Shown in pieces: positions 1 to 8,902 of a stretch of 64,000 nucleotides of DNA. Source of the DNA: Rhodococcus ruber (GTDB lineage: Bacteria; Actinomycetota; Actinomycetes; Mycobacteriales; Mycobacteriaceae). Position 1 is the stretch's first letter; every line of letters starts with the position of its first letter. The position numbers and the translations under genes are program-made. Below the pieces are notes generated by a model. That model made no database searches. It had not been told where the DNA came from and saw only the letters and a list, made by a program, of their open reading frames with translations. The DNA is taken from assembly GCF_027270735.1 (NCBI RefSeq), contig NZ_JAPWIJ010000006.1:372001-436000 (forward strand). Reading direction: 5' to 3'.

Positions 1-1240
1 GCGCCGGGGCGACAAGGGTGTGCCAGGTACGTCTGTCCACGGTCGATCGACGAAAGAACGCCATGATCGCTGCGCCTGTCAGGATCATCAGGACCAGGAT
101 GCTCACGGTGGCAAGTCCCGACATCCAGGTGAACAGCTCCAACACCGGATCTGCGCCTGCTGCCGCGAAGACCACGAGAACTACTGCTGCCGAAGCGGTC
201 TGGAACAATGACCCCATGTGCGGCGAGCCATGCCGAGAATGCGTGCGCGCCAGCATCGACGGGGCGACGCCTTTGCGAGCGAGCGCGAAGACGTACCGTC
301 CGATTGCGTTGTGGAACGCGAGCAGGGCGGCGAAGAGACTGGTCACCAACATGATCTCCATGATGTCCGCCGACATCGGGCCCAGATACTGGGCGGCAGC
401 GGCGAACGTCAATCCCGCCGTGTCGTCGGCAGCGGCCTGTGCGACGGATGCACTCCCGAAAGCGAGTACCACGGCCCAACTCGACACCGCATACACCAGT
501 CCGATGGTGACGACGGCGGCGTAGGTCGCGATCGGTACGGTCCGTGTCGGATTACGCGCTTCCTCGCCGTAGATCGCGGTGGCCTCGAAGCCGATGAACG
601 AGGCAATGGCGAACATCAGGGCGATTCCCGGTGATCCGCTGAAGAAGGCCGAGGGAGTGAACGATTCGACGTCGATGCCCGCGGCACCACCCTTCGCGAA
701 CACCGCGATCGACAGGACCACGATGATGCCGATCTCGAGTACCAGCAGCACGCCGAGAACCTTGGCCCCGAGATCGATGCTGCGGTAGCCGAGTAACGCC
801 ACGATCGCGACGAGACCGAGCGCCCACAACCACCACGGCAGATCGGGGCCGCCGTACTTCACGACCAGGCTGTCGACGGTCGATGCGGCGAGGCCGTAGA
901 TGCCCGCCTGAATGGCGGTGTACGTCAGCAGTGCCAGACCCGCGGCACCGAGGCCCATGGTTCTGCCGAGCCCTTTCTCCACGTACGCATAGAACGCGCC
1001 GGTGTCCACCATGTGTCGGCTCATGGCCGCATACCCGACGCTGAAGACCAGCAGGACGAGGGCCGCGACGATGTAGGCGAGCGGAGCGCCCGCTCCGTTA
1101 CCTGTCGCGATCATGACCGGCAGAGCCCCACCGATAGCGGTCAATGGCGCTGCAGCGGCGATGACCAGGAACACGATCCCGACGACGCCGATGGAACCGC
1201 GCAGTGCGCCTGCCGTCGAATTCGCCTGAGCATCAGACAT
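1..1240 (-). CDS. APC-family amino acid/amine permease (3' end outside window)
   Basis: My reverse-strand translation gives an open frame from ATG at 1240 to the window edge, about 413 residues without a stop. It begins [18 protein letters not shown] and then runs as a series of hydrophobic helices. The first helix carries an [11 protein letters not shown] stretch like the substrate-binding unwound helix of APC transporters. [17 protein letters not shown] is the conserved helix-6 signature of the amino acid-polyamine-organocation family. A GGTGAG sequence precedes the start. The start codon overlaps the stop of the copper amine oxidase gene by 8 bp, so the two are translationally coupled. By context it probably imports the amine that the oxidase attacks; the exact substrate is inferred. 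The C-terminus is cut by the window. Confidence 0.88.
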   Translation of the reverse strand, partial: MSDAQANSTAGALRGSIGVVGIVFLVIAAAAPLTAIGGALPVMIATGNGAGAPLAYIVAALVLLVFSVGYAAMSRHMVDTGAFYAYVEKGLGRTMGLGAAGLALLTYTAIQAGIYGLAASTVDSLVVKYGGPDLPWWLWALGLVAIVALLGYRSIDLGAKVLGVLLVLEIGIIVVLSIAVFAKGGAAGIDVESFTPSAFFSGSPGIALMFAIASFIGFEATAIYGEEARNPTRTVPIATYAAVVTIGLVYAVSSWAVVLAFGSASVAQAAADDTAGLTFAAAAQYLGPMSADIMEIMLVTSLFAALLAFHNAIGRYVFALARKGVAPSMLARTHSRHGSPHMGSLFQTASAAVVLVVFAAAGADPVLELFTWMSGLATVSILVLMILTGAAIMAFFRRSTVDRRTWHTLVAPA

Positions 1241-3179
1241 TCTGCTCACCGCCCGCGCAATTCGAAGTGGCGCAGTGCGCAGAGGTCGTGCGCGGCACGT
1301 CGAGGGTGGGGTTGCGATCGAAGAATCCTGCTGGCTTCAGTTTGAAACCGGTGTAGTCCACCGGCATGATCGGCCAGTCCTCGGGGCGCGGAAAGTGGGT
1401 GAGCCCGAAGGTGTGCCACAGCACGATGTCCTCGTCGACGAGGCTGCGGTTCGAGGCGACGAATGCCGGCAGACCCGCTCCCCCATGATGCTGGTTGACG
1501 AAATCCCCTGCGGCATAACGTTCGCTCCGGTCGAACTGCGTCACCCAGAGATGCTTGGTGGCGAACGTGGCGCGTCGGGCGATCGACGAGTTGTCGTCCG
1601 CGAGAAGCAGCGGCTGACCTTCGGGGTGCAACGTGTATCCGACGGGCTTCCCGAGCCGACTCAGCGATGTGGGATTGATGACGTGCCAGACGCGGCCCAT
1701 CGTGCCGTCGGCGACTCGCTGCGCCTCGGATTCCGTGGTGAGCGGGGTGTGGTGCAGAGCAAAAGCATTGCCGTGCAGGTTCTCCGGGCCCATCGGCACT
1801 CGGCGAGTCTCGATCTCCTCGACGGAGTTGCCGATGCCGTCGACCATCATGTCGAGTCGGGCACTGAACAGGTGCTGGTGGCACGGCGCTCCGAGTCCAG
1901 GGGCGATCTCTGTTGCGTAGGGGTAGTCACCACCGGGATGCCCGGACGTGAACACGATTCCTGTTGCTTTGACCTCGAATTCGATGGTGCCGTCGAGGTA
2001 CAGGTACCAGAAGAAGCCGTAGTCGTAGTTGCCGATGGTGGTGAAGAAGGAGATCACGAGTCGGCGCTGACGGCGGGTCTCCTGCGAGCCCGACCACAGA
2101 TCGGTGTGCTTCCACAGCACCCCGAAGTCCTCCTCGTGCATGCACACGGCATTCGTCAGCGTTTTCGGATTGCCGAATTCGTCGGCGATCACGGCGTCGA
2201 AGTACGTGATGTCCCCGACGCAGTCGCAGCCGAGTTCGAGTGAATTCGCGTACCGTCCCACCAGGTACTCACCAGTGTCGAAGTAGTTCTGCCACGAGCG
2301 TACCGGGGACGGATCACCATAGGGCACAACCATTTCAGCGATCGACGCGCGGTGAATGATCGGCCGGGCGGCACCTCCGTCCTCGAAGCCGATCTGGTGC
2401 AGCACCAAACCTTCACGCACATCGAAGCCGACTCGGAACGACCACTTCTCCCACTCGACCAGATTGCCCCGCACCGTGAAACTCGGACCTTCAGGTTGGG
2501 TGATCTCGATCGGCTTCTGCGTGGTGCGCAGCGGGCCGGTGACGGACAGATCGTCGAAGTTGCCCGACTCCTCGGGGATCGGAACCGCACCCAAGTCGAC
2601 GACCTTGTCCACCGTCCGATTCATCACGTCCACGAACGCGACCAACCCGTCGATGGGATGGGCCCAGGCGTGATCGGTGGGGTAGTCCTGACGAAAGGCC
2701 AAACCGCGCAGGATGCGTCGACCGTGCTCGCCCGGGTAGTCGAACACGCCTGCCGACAGGGGTGCCACTCGCACATCGGCTACGTCCAGCCCGCGGGCGG
2801 CCAGCGCGGCGAGCCAGGCGGGATCGGTGGAGAGAACATTCTCGACGAGCTCGAATTCCTCGTCGAGCACCGGCATCTGACCGTCGCGGATCGCGTCGAG
2901 CCGGGTGGAGCCGATCACCTGCCGGTCGTCGAGGGAGACGAGAAGGTCGACAGCATCGGGTGTCGAGATGTCGTGTAGCAGCACTCGATAGGTGCGTCGG
3001 GTGGTCGGTTCGGCGACGTACAGCTCGGACTTGTCCGGTTCGTCGAGTCCGACGTAGACGAACCGAGTTGCGGCCGTGACGAATCCGGCGGCGTCGACGA
3101 TGTCTCGAACCTGCGCGATCTCGTCTTCGGTGGGCAACGACAAGGCATGGTCGATTGCGTGGGGCGTCAGGGTTGGCAT
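1233..3179 (-). CDS. Copper-containing primary amine oxidase
   Basis: 648 residues. It oxidises primary amines to aldehyde, ammonia and H2O2 with copper and a self-made topaquinone cofactor. The cofactor tyrosine is Tyr385 in TIGNYDYGF. The catalytic-base aspartate is probably Asp301 in [11 protein letters not shown]. Two copper histidines lie in CHQHLF (434 and 436), and a third probably in the C-terminal [10 protein letters not shown] stretch. Length and motif order match the bacterial phenylethylamine/tyramine oxidase group. The open frame runs 26 codons further upstream, but ATG at 3179 is preceded by GAGGAA and starts the family-typical N-terminus. It overlaps the permease downstream and follows a TetR gene. 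Its aldehyde product could feed the dehydrogenase encoded at 4091-5575. Confidence 0.93.
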   Translation of the reverse strand: MPTLTPHAIDHALSLPTEDEIAQVRDIVDAAGFVTAATRFVYVGLDEPDKSELYVAEPTTRRTYRVLLHDISTPDAVDLLVSLDDRQVIGSTRLDAIRDGQMPVLDEEFELVENVLSTDPAWLAALAARGLDVADVRVAPLSAGVFDYPGEHGRRILRGLAFRQDYPTDHAWAHPIDGLVAFVDVMNRTVDKVVDLGAVPIPEESGNFDDLSVTGPLRTTQKPIEITQPEGPSFTVRGNLVEWEKWSFRVGFDVREGLVLHQIGFEDGGAARPIIHRASIAEMVVPYGDPSPVRSWQNYFDTGEYLVGRYANSLELGCDCVGDITYFDAVIADEFGNPKTLTNAVCMHEEDFGVLWKHTDLWSGSQETRRQRRLVISFFTTIGNYDYGFFWYLYLDGTIEFEVKATGIVFTSGHPGGDYPYATEIAPGLGAPCHQHLFSARLDMMVDGIGNSVEEIETRRVPMGPENLHGNAFALHHTPLTTESEAQRVADGTMGRVWHVINPTSLSRLGKPVGYTLHPEGQPLLLADDNSSIARRATFATKHLWVTQFDRSERYAAGDFVNQHHGGAGLPAFVASNRSLVDEDIVLWHTFGLTHFPRPEDWPIMPVDYTGFKLKPAGFFDRNPTLDVPRTTSAHCATSNCAGGEQNV

Positions 3180-3204
3180 GGGTGTTCCTCGAAGTCGGGT
3201 GTTG

Positions 3205-3222
3205 GTTCTACAGACGTTGAAT
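3205..3222. promoter_or_regulatory. Probable TetR operator, copy 1
   Basis: GTTCTACAGACGTTGAAT is an imperfect 18-bp palindrome 25 bp upstream of the amine oxidase start. It has the same layout and most of the same bases as the site at 3927-3944 on the other side of the TetR gene. The regulator therefore probably controls both its own promoter and an internal oxidase-permease promoter. Confidence 0.55.
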
Positions 3223-3266
3223 AACGAAGGCATGCGGAAGGCGCGAATCACCCGCACACAGGGTGG

Positions 3267-3848
3267 TTACAGCTGAGCTATGAATCGATCGAGCATCTGG
3301 AACTGCCGATCGGCAGTGGTGTCATCGGGGGTGAGCACGCCGAGAATCTGCATGCCCATCATCATGTTGAGCAACATCTCGACGGCCAGATCGACATCGA
3401 AATCGCCTGCGTCGCCTTCCGCGCGAGCCTGCTCGAGAAACTCCGCCATCCGCGTTCGCCACGACACCAGGGAACGATGGTTGGTGTCGTCCATGTGCTC
3501 GTCGTACATCGCGCGCTGCCACAGCGAGACGGCAATTCTCGCTTCGAGCAGAGTCTCTTCGGTCGTCGGCATCACTTCGCGGCAGAAGATGCGAAGGGCG
3601 TCGAATCCCGTTGCATCGCCTAGCGCTTCGTCGATGCGGCGGTTCGTTGCCTCGAAGACGTGCTCGAACGCGGTTCGGAGAATCTCGTCTTTGCCCGCGA
3701 AATAGTGGCTCAGCGCACCGTTCGTGTATCCCGCCTCGGTCGCGATGTCCCGCATGTTCGCGGCATCGATCCCCTTGGCAGCGATCAAACGCCAGGTTGC
3801 CGCGGTGATCGCGCGGCGGCGTTCGTCGTGATCCACGAGCTTGGGCAC
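3267..3848 (-). CDS. TetR/AcrR-family transcriptional regulator
   Basis: 193 residues with a GTG start. The N-terminal 50 residues form a TetR helix-turn-helix (ITAATWRLIAAKGIDAANM, then GYTNGALSHYFAGKDEILRTAF). The remainder is an alpha-helical ligand-binding domain with a BetI-like flavour. It lies 87 bp upstream of the copper amine oxidase on the same strand. Near-identical palindromes lie on both sides of it (3205-3222 and 3927-3944). It is most likely a repressor of the amine oxidase-permease unit that senses an amine, aldehyde or acid. The ligand cannot be read from sequence. Confidence 0.88.
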   Translation of the reverse strand: MPKLVDHDERRRAITAATWRLIAAKGIDAANMRDIATEAGYTNGALSHYFAGKDEILRTAFEHVFEATNRRIDEALGDATGFDALRIFCREVMPTTEETLLEARIAVSLWQRAMYDEHMDDTNHRSLVSWRTRMAEFLEQARAEGDAGDFDVDLAVEMLLNMMMGMQILGVLTPDDTTADRQFQMLDRFIAQL

Positions 3849-3926
3849 AGCCCTACGGTAGCGGCTCCCTACTCGGACCTAGGGTTCGGGCATCGTCATC
3901 ATCGCCTTCCGATCCGTCGAGACGTC

Positions 3927-3944
3927 GTTCTACGTCCGTTGAAC
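3927..3944. promoter_or_regulatory. Probable TetR operator, copy 2
   Basis: GTTCTACGTCCGTTGAAC is an 18-bp palindrome with perfect GTTC/GAAC ends and mostly matching inner bases. It lies 79 bp upstream of the TetR start. Compared with copy 1, 14 of 18 positions agree. It is the likely autoregulatory site of the regulator encoded at 3267-3848. Confidence 0.6.
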
Positions 3945-4001
3945 TAAATCTTGCGACCTGCTCGTTACGAATTGCGCGTCCTTCGGTAAACACCGCGTTA
4001 C

Positions 4002-4051
4002 CCCAGGTGAGCGGAACCTCGTAGCAGGGGTCGAGTTTCCGTTCACCTGGG
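4002..4051 (-). terminator. Hairpin downstream of the aldehyde dehydrogenase gene
   Basis: CCCAGGTGAGCGGAA (4002-4016) pairs with TTCCGTTCACCTGGG (4037-4051): 15 bp with one G-T position and a 20-nt loop. It lies 40 bp beyond the aldehyde dehydrogenase stop and could end that transcript, although no T-run follows. A third related element (CGCTCACCTG, 4073-4082) sits between the hairpin and the gene end, which is unusual for a plain terminator. Confidence 0.45.
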
Positions 4052-4090
4052 TCGTTCCGCAGGCTCCACTCCCGCTCACCTGCGTCAGCT

Positions 4091-5575
4091 CTACAGAACT
4101 ATCGTGACGACTTTCTCCTCGGTGTTGGCCTCGATACCCGCCCAACCGAGTTCACGGCCCGTGCCACTGGATTTCATGCCACCCCAGGGGAGCGCGGGAT
4201 CGATTGCTGCCCAACCGTTCACCCACACCGCGCCGGAGCGAACCTGCGCGGCCAGGGTGTGCGCCCGCGAGACGTCGCGGGTCCAGATCGAAGCGGCCAA
4301 CCCGTATACCGTGTCGTTCGCAATGGAGATCGCCTCGTCGGCCGTATCGAACGGAATCACCGTGCCGACGGGTCCGAATATCTCCTCCTGTGCGATCTTC
4401 ATGTCGTTGTCGGCGTCGGCGAAGATCGTCGGCTGGACGAAATACCCGGCACCGTCGGGACGTCCGCCACCGGCTGCGACTCGGGCCCCACCGTCGCGTC
4501 CGGCCTCGATGTACCCCAGCACGCTGTCTCGCTGCTTCGCGTTGACGAGGGCACCCATGGTCGTCGACGGATCGAACGGATCTCCCAGGACCTGAGCAGA
4601 CGCCGCTGCGGCCAATCCGTCGACCACCTGCGAGTACAGCGAGCGGTGCACCAGCACTCGCGTCCCCGCGGCACACACCTGGCCCTGATTGAAGAACAGT
4701 CCCATCGCGGTTCCGTTGATCGCCGCCTCCAGGTCCGCATCCTCGAGGATGATCTGCGGGGACTTGCCGCCGAGCTCGAGCGTCGTCCGCTTGAATGTGT
4801 CGGCTGCCTTCTTGGCGATGATTCTGCCGACCCGAGGGCTGCCGGTGAAGCTGATCTTGTCGACGTCCGGATGGCCGACCAAGGCATCGCCCGTCACTTC
4901 GCCCAGTCCTGGAACAACATTGACCACGCCGGCAGGTACTCCCGCCTCGTCGATCAGACGGGCCAAGTGCAGGATGGACAGCGGCGCATCCTCCGGCGGC
5001 TTGACGACCACGGTGTTTCCGGCGGCCAGTGCGGGCGCGAGCTTCCACGCGGCGATCATCAATGGGGTGTTCCAGGGGACGATCATGCCGATGACGCCCA
5101 CCGGCTCACGAACGGTGTACGAGTGCGTCGGCTGCCCGAAGTATCCCGCAGTGGGAATGGAGCTGCCGGTGATCTTGTCGGCCCAGCCGGCGAAGTGCCG
5201 GAAAGTAGCTGCGGCATTGGGAATGTCGAGCATCGCCGGTTGACCCACCGGCTTGCCGACGTCGAGGGCCTCGAGCCGCGCCAGCAGGTCCCCGTCACGT
5301 TCGATGAGATCGGCGATCCGGTTGAGCAGCTTCCCCCGAGTCGCACCGGGGGTTGCGCCCCACTCGCCACCCAGTTGAGCGCGGGCCGCACGCACCGCTG
5401 CATCGACGTCCGACGCAGTGGCCGCAGCAACCTCGGCCAGAGGCTGTTCCGTGGTGGGGTTGATATCGGTGAAGGTGCCTCCGTCGGATGCACCGCGCCA
5501 CTGCCCTGCGATGTAGAGCTCGGTGGCGGTGCCGGTCGGCAACGACGGTGCGGCCGATTCCTGTACTGCTGTCAT
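4091..5575 (-). CDS. NAD(P)-dependent aldehyde dehydrogenase
   Basis: 494 residues, the normal length for the aldehyde dehydrogenase superfamily. Visible motifs are IVPWNTPLMIAAWKLAPALA (cofactor and active-site region), SFTGSPRVG (Rossmann turn), LELGGKSPQ with the general-base Glu, and FFNQGQVCAAGTRVLV with the nucleophilic Cys. It most resembles the betaine/phenylacetaldehyde dehydrogenase branch. The open frame extends far upstream, but ATG at 5575 with AAGGAG before it starts the family-typical N-terminus. It is divergent from the nitrilase-aldoxime dehydratase operon across a 293-bp promoter region and lies near a copper amine oxidase. Oxidation of aryl- or alkyl-acetaldehydes to acids is the likely role; the substrate is inferred. 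Confidence 0.92.
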   Translation of the reverse strand: MTAVQESAAPSLPTGTATELYIAGQWRGASDGGTFTDINPTTEQPLAEVAAATASDVDAAVRAARAQLGGEWGATPGATRGKLLNRIADLIERDGDLLARLEALDVGKPVGQPAMLDIPNAAATFRHFAGWADKITGSSIPTAGYFGQPTHSYTVREPVGVIGMIVPWNTPLMIAAWKLAPALAAGNTVVVKPPEDAPLSILHLARLIDEAGVPAGVVNVVPGLGEVTGDALVGHPDVDKISFTGSPRVGRIIAKKAADTFKRTTLELGGKSPQIILEDADLEAAINGTAMGLFFNQGQVCAAGTRVLVHRSLYSQVVDGLAAAASAQVLGDPFDPSTTMGALVNAKQRDSVLGYIEAGRDGGARVAAGGGRPDGAGYFVQPTIFADADNDMKIAQEEIFGPVGTVIPFDTADEAISIANDTVYGLAASIWTRDVSRAHTLAAQVRSGAVWVNGWAAIDPALPWGGMKSSGTGRELGWAGIEANTEEKVVTIVL

Positions 5576-5868
5576 GTTCCTTGGCTCCTTCTCGGGTGCC
5601 GATCGCGGCACCTGTGGCGTGTCCGTTCCCAGATTGCGCCCGCGGCCGCACGAAGGTCTTGTGTGATCGCGCACACATTGTGCGATAGATGCGCACCGCC
5701 GAGCGACCTCCGCGCGTGACGATCGTGTGTCGAGACACCGGGACCCGGTTACCACCGTGTTTCGCCGCCCCGGCATGCGACGGAGAGTCAATTTTTCCGA
5801 CACGACGAGGCCATCGAACGGCCTTTCAGCAGGCAAAACTGGGGCACTCCCCAACGAAAGGCCCTTAC
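5576..5868. promoter_or_regulatory. Divergent promoter region of aldehyde dehydrogenase and nitrilase
   Basis: This 293-bp non-coding gap separates the two divergent starts. It contains the inverted repeat CGCACACATTGTGCG at 5670-5684 (6-bp perfect arms, 3-bp spacer). An overlapping GTGTG..CACAC pair lies at 5661-5676, and a related GCGCAC half-site at 5691-5696. These are plausible binding sites for the AraC regulator encoded downstream of the aldoxime dehydratase. AAAGG at 5858-5862 is the nitrilase ribosome binding site. Confidence 0.5.
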
Positions 5869-6927
5869 ATGAACCACCATCAGTTCCGCGCCGCAGCAGT
5901 TCAGGCCGCGCCGATCTTTCTCGATCTCGATGCCTCGATCGACAAGGCCATCGGCCTGATCGAGGACGCAGCTCGGGCCGGAGCCGAGCTCGTCGCGTTT
6001 CCCGAGACCTACCTGCCCGGCTACCCCTGGTACATCTGGCTCGACGCACCGGCATGGGGATTCCAGTTCACGCAGCGCTATTTCGACAACTCACTCGAGT
6101 ACGGGACGCCGCAGGCAGCTCGAATTGCACAGGCCGCCAAGGTCAACCACATCATGGTCGTGATGGGTCTGAGCGAGCGCTACAAGGCCAGCCTCTACAT
6201 CGCCCAGTGGATCATCGACGCGGAAGGCAAGACCGTCGCGATGCGCCGCAAGCTCAAGCCGACTCACGTCGAGCGCACCGTCTACGGCGAGGGCGACGGA
6301 TCCGATCTGTCGGTGTACGACACCGACCTCGGACGCGTCGGCGCGCTGTGCTGCTGGGAGCACTTGCAGCCGCTGTCGAAGTACGCGATGTACGCCCAGA
6401 ACGAGCAGGTTCACATCGGAGCGTGGCCCAGTTTCTCGCTCTACACCGGGGCGGCCTATGCCCTCGGGCCCGAGGTCAACACGGCCGCCAGCCGCATCTA
6501 CGCCGTCGAAGGCGGCTGTTTCGTCATCAGCCCGTGCGCGACCGTCTCCCCCGAGATGATCGACATCATGTGCACCGACGACGCCAAGCGCGCGATGCTC
6601 ACCGCAGGCGGCGGTCACGCCCGCATCTTCGCTCCCGACGGCCAATCGATGCACGAGCCGCTTCCACACGATGAGGAGGGCATCGTCTACGCCGACATCG
6701 ACACCGGTCTGATCTCGATCGCCAAGGCTGCCGCCGACCCAGCCGGGCACTATTCGCGTCCGGACGTGACGAGACTGTGGCTCGACAAGACTCCCGGCGA
6801 CCGCGTCGTGTCGGGTGCGCAGCCTGCCGCGAACGCACGGTACGACTTCACCGAGGACGTCGCCGCCGAGGTACGTCTCGAGATTGCCGAGTACCTCACT
6901 CTCGACGAGGACGCTGCCCGTGTCTGA
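5869..6927 (+). CDS. Nitrilase (carbon-nitrogen hydrolase, nitrilase branch)
   Basis: 352 residues. It hydrolyses nitriles directly to carboxylic acid and ammonia. The catalytic triad is visible: Glu46 in AFPETYLPGYP, Lys128 in RRKLKPTHVE, and Cys162 in LCCWEHLQPL. The CWEH signature marks a true nitrilase rather than an amidase or cyanase. The open frame runs 60 codons upstream, but ATG at 5869 has AAAGG before it and starts the conserved FRAAAVQAAP strand. The gene overlaps the aldoxime dehydratase start by 8 bp, so the nitrile made from an aldoxime is hydrolysed by the same operon. An aliphatic or arylacetonitrile preference is likely but not provable here. Confidence 0.94.
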   Translation: MNHHQFRAAAVQAAPIFLDLDASIDKAIGLIEDAARAGAELVAFPETYLPGYPWYIWLDAPAWGFQFTQRYFDNSLEYGTPQAARIAQAAKVNHIMVVMGLSERYKASLYIAQWIIDAEGKTVAMRRKLKPTHVERTVYGEGDGSDLSVYDTDLGRVGALCCWEHLQPLSKYAMYAQNEQVHIGAWPSFSLYTGAAYALGPEVNTAASRIYAVEGGCFVISPCATVSPEMIDIMCTDDAKRAMLTAGGGHARIFAPDGQSMHEPLPHDEEGIVYADIDTGLISIAKAAADPAGHYSRPDVTRLWLDKTPGDRVVSGAQPAANARYDFTEDVAAEVRLEIAEYLTLDEDAARV

Positions 6928-7921
6928 GCTCGAATCCGCGATACCCGACCATCTCGTCGTTCCACGGTCGTGTCCGCGCAGAACACCCGAGAGCTATCAG
7001 CCGCCCTTCCCGTCGTACGTCGCCCGCTTTCCAGCGTCTACCGAGCGAGTCGTGATGGGCTACTTCGGAATACAGGGCATACCCGACGCCTCCCCGTGGG
7101 GTGACCAAGGCCCATCCCGGACGGACCGGGCGCGCTACACCGACGAGGAGGGTATCGACACGACGGTGTTCATCGGCTACTGGGACGACGTGGCAACGTT
7201 CGACCGGTGGTTCGACACCGTCGGCCACCACTGGACGAGCGTCCGAGGTCGCTTCGTCGAAATCATCAGACCGACCGTCGACCGGTACGAGACACTGTTC
7301 TCCTCCACCGGACGGATGGAAGGTGTTGCCACACTCACTGATTCACTCAGTGGAACCATCGAGGAGCATGCCTACTGGGGCGGGGTTCGAGATCGAATCC
7401 CGTTGTCACAGAATGACTCACTCGCTCCCATCGGGGAACCTCGGGTCGTGCGCGACGGCGACAGAGTCAGGATCGTGCCACAGGAGAACCTCTGCCTCAT
7501 CCGGTCCGGGCAGGATTGGGCCGATACCGCCGGGTCCGAGCGGGAGATGTACCTGCGAGACGTCGAACCGGTGTTGCGTGCCGGCATGGACTTTCTCCGC
7601 GACGACGGACTGGCGATCGGCTGTTTCGCCAACCGGTACATGACCGTCGTGACCGACGACGGCACCGATACCGACAAATCGTTCGGCATGAGTTGGTGGC
7701 GCAGCCTGAGCGACCTGGAAGCGTGGGCCGAGTCGCATCCGACGCACGTGGCGATCTTCGGTGCTGCGCTGAAGTATCTGTCGACGATGGGGCCCGCGGC
7801 GTCGCTGAGGCTCTATCACGAGGTCACCGTGGCAGCGGCGGACGAGCAGTACTTCGAGTACTTCGGCTGCCACGACCGCACGGGTCTACTGCGTACTGCT
7901 GTGGAGCGTTCTACTCTGTGA
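6920..7921 (+). CDS. oxd: Aldoxime dehydratase (heme enzyme)
   Basis: 333 residues from GTG at 6920, overlapping the nitrilase stop. The family is a b-type heme lyase that dehydrates aldoximes to nitriles. Matches to it are the N-terminal ESAIPDHLVVPRSCP leader, MGYFGIQ, TVFIGYWDD, and the C-terminal SHPTHVAIFG and LRLYHEV segments. Histidines in those last two motifs (276 and 300) are the best candidates for heme ligand and distal catalytic base; that assignment is by family resemblance. Oxd genes are often linked to nitrile hydratase and amidase. Here the partner is a nitrilase, as in the Bacillus phenylacetaldoxime system. ATG starts further downstream would cut conserved sequence. Confidence 0.9.
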   Translation: MSELESAIPDHLVVPRSCPRRTPESYQPPFPSYVARFPASTERVVMGYFGIQGIPDASPWGDQGPSRTDRARYTDEEGIDTTVFIGYWDDVATFDRWFDTVGHHWTSVRGRFVEIIRPTVDRYETLFSSTGRMEGVATLTDSLSGTIEEHAYWGGVRDRIPLSQNDSLAPIGEPRVVRDGDRVRIVPQENLCLIRSGQDWADTAGSEREMYLRDVEPVLRAGMDFLRDDGLAIGCFANRYMTVVTDDGTDTDKSFGMSWWRSLSDLEAWAESHPTHVAIFGAALKYLSTMGPAASLRLYHEVTVAAADEQYFEYFGCHDRTGLLRTAVERSTL

Positions 7922-7941
7922 GGAGACGGGAGGTATCTGCC

Positions 7942-8892
7942 ATGGCCGATCCGCTGCGCACCGACTCCGTCGACCGAGCCGACAGCGTCGATTTCTGGAC
8001 CGCTGCGGTCAGTAGAACGTACGTCGATCTCGAGTGCACGATTCCCGAGGACGCGTCCGCGATCACCGGGCATATCGAGTCCACCGGACTTGCCACTCTC
8101 GGATTGTCGCGAGTGTCTGCGACGGCTCAGAGCGTGCTGCGGACGCCTGCAGGTATCTCCCGAACCAGTGACGACTACTTCCTGGTCAGTGTCCAGACAT
8201 CGGGCACCGGGTTCGTCGTTCAGGACGAGCGGACGGCAGTCCTGCAACCGGGCGACTTCGCGCTCTACGACACCACCCGGCCCTACAGTCTTCGCTTCGA
8301 CGACCCGTTTGCCCAGTACGTGCTGATGCTCCCCGGAGCAACGCTGAGGACGCTCGTACGGGACACGGGTTCATTGACCGCGCGGGCGGTGTCCGGACGA
8401 CACGGAGCGGGAAAACTGCTCGTCAGCATGATCTCGTCGATCATGGACGACGCCGACATGAGTACTGCCTCGGCCGAGGCCGTGTCGCAGAGCGTCGAGT
8501 ACATCCTGGTCGCAGGCCTGGTCGGCCTCACCGGCGTCGAGAAACCGGCACCGTATGCGGCGTCCGAGAGACTCGGTGAGATCAAACGCGCGATGACCGC
8601 GCGACTGCGAGATCCTGATCTGACCGTGACGGAAGTGGCTGCTTCCCTGCACTTGTCGCTGAGCACGGTGCACCGTGCCTTTGCCGGTGAGCCGTGTACC
8701 GCCAGCGAGTGGATCTGGATGCAACGACTCGACGGCGTCAAACGTGCTCTGTGCGAACCGCAGAATGCCCGCACGACCATCGGAGCCCTGGCTGCATCCT
8801 GGGGATTCACCGACCCGGCCCACTTCAGCCGCGCCTTCCGGGCGCGCTTCGGCTGCACCCCCAAGGACTTTCGCGACAGCAATCGCGATTGA
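7942..8892 (+). CDS. AraC-family transcriptional regulator of the aldoxime-nitrile operon
   Basis: 316 residues. The N-terminal half is a cupin-like ligand-sensing domain of the AraC-binding-like type (residues about 20-190, including DDYFLVSVQTSGTG and LQPGDFALYDTTRPY). The C-terminal 100 residues contain two helix-turn-helix motifs (LTVTEVAASLHLSLSTVHRAF and TTIGALAASWGFTDPAHFSR). It resembles NitR/OxdR-type activators that accompany nitrilase and aldoxime dehydratase genes. GGGAGG precedes the ATG, 20 bp after the oxd stop. It is probably an activator of the divergent 5576-5868 promoter region. Confidence 0.9.
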   Translation: MADPLRTDSVDRADSVDFWTAAVSRTYVDLECTIPEDASAITGHIESTGLATLGLSRVSATAQSVLRTPAGISRTSDDYFLVSVQTSGTGFVVQDERTAVLQPGDFALYDTTRPYSLRFDDPFAQYVLMLPGATLRTLVRDTGSLTARAVSGRHGAGKLLVSMISSIMDDADMSTASAEAVSQSVEYILVAGLVGLTGVEKPAPYAASERLGEIKRAMTARLRDPDLTVTEVAASLHLSLSTVHRAFAGEPCTASEWIWMQRLDGVKRALCEPQNARTTIGALAASWGFTDPAHFSRAFRARFGCTPKDFRDSNRD

Positions 8893-8902
8893 ACCTACGA
8901 AC

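Noticed and set aside
4259-5719. 486-codon plus-strand frame
   Set aside because: Antisense to the aldehyde dehydrogenase; no recognisable motif and low-complexity Arg/Gly composition.
5689-5868. Upstream 60-codon extension of the nitrilase frame
   Set aside because: It runs over the divergent promoter and its palindrome. A good ribosome binding site and the conserved start lie at 5869.
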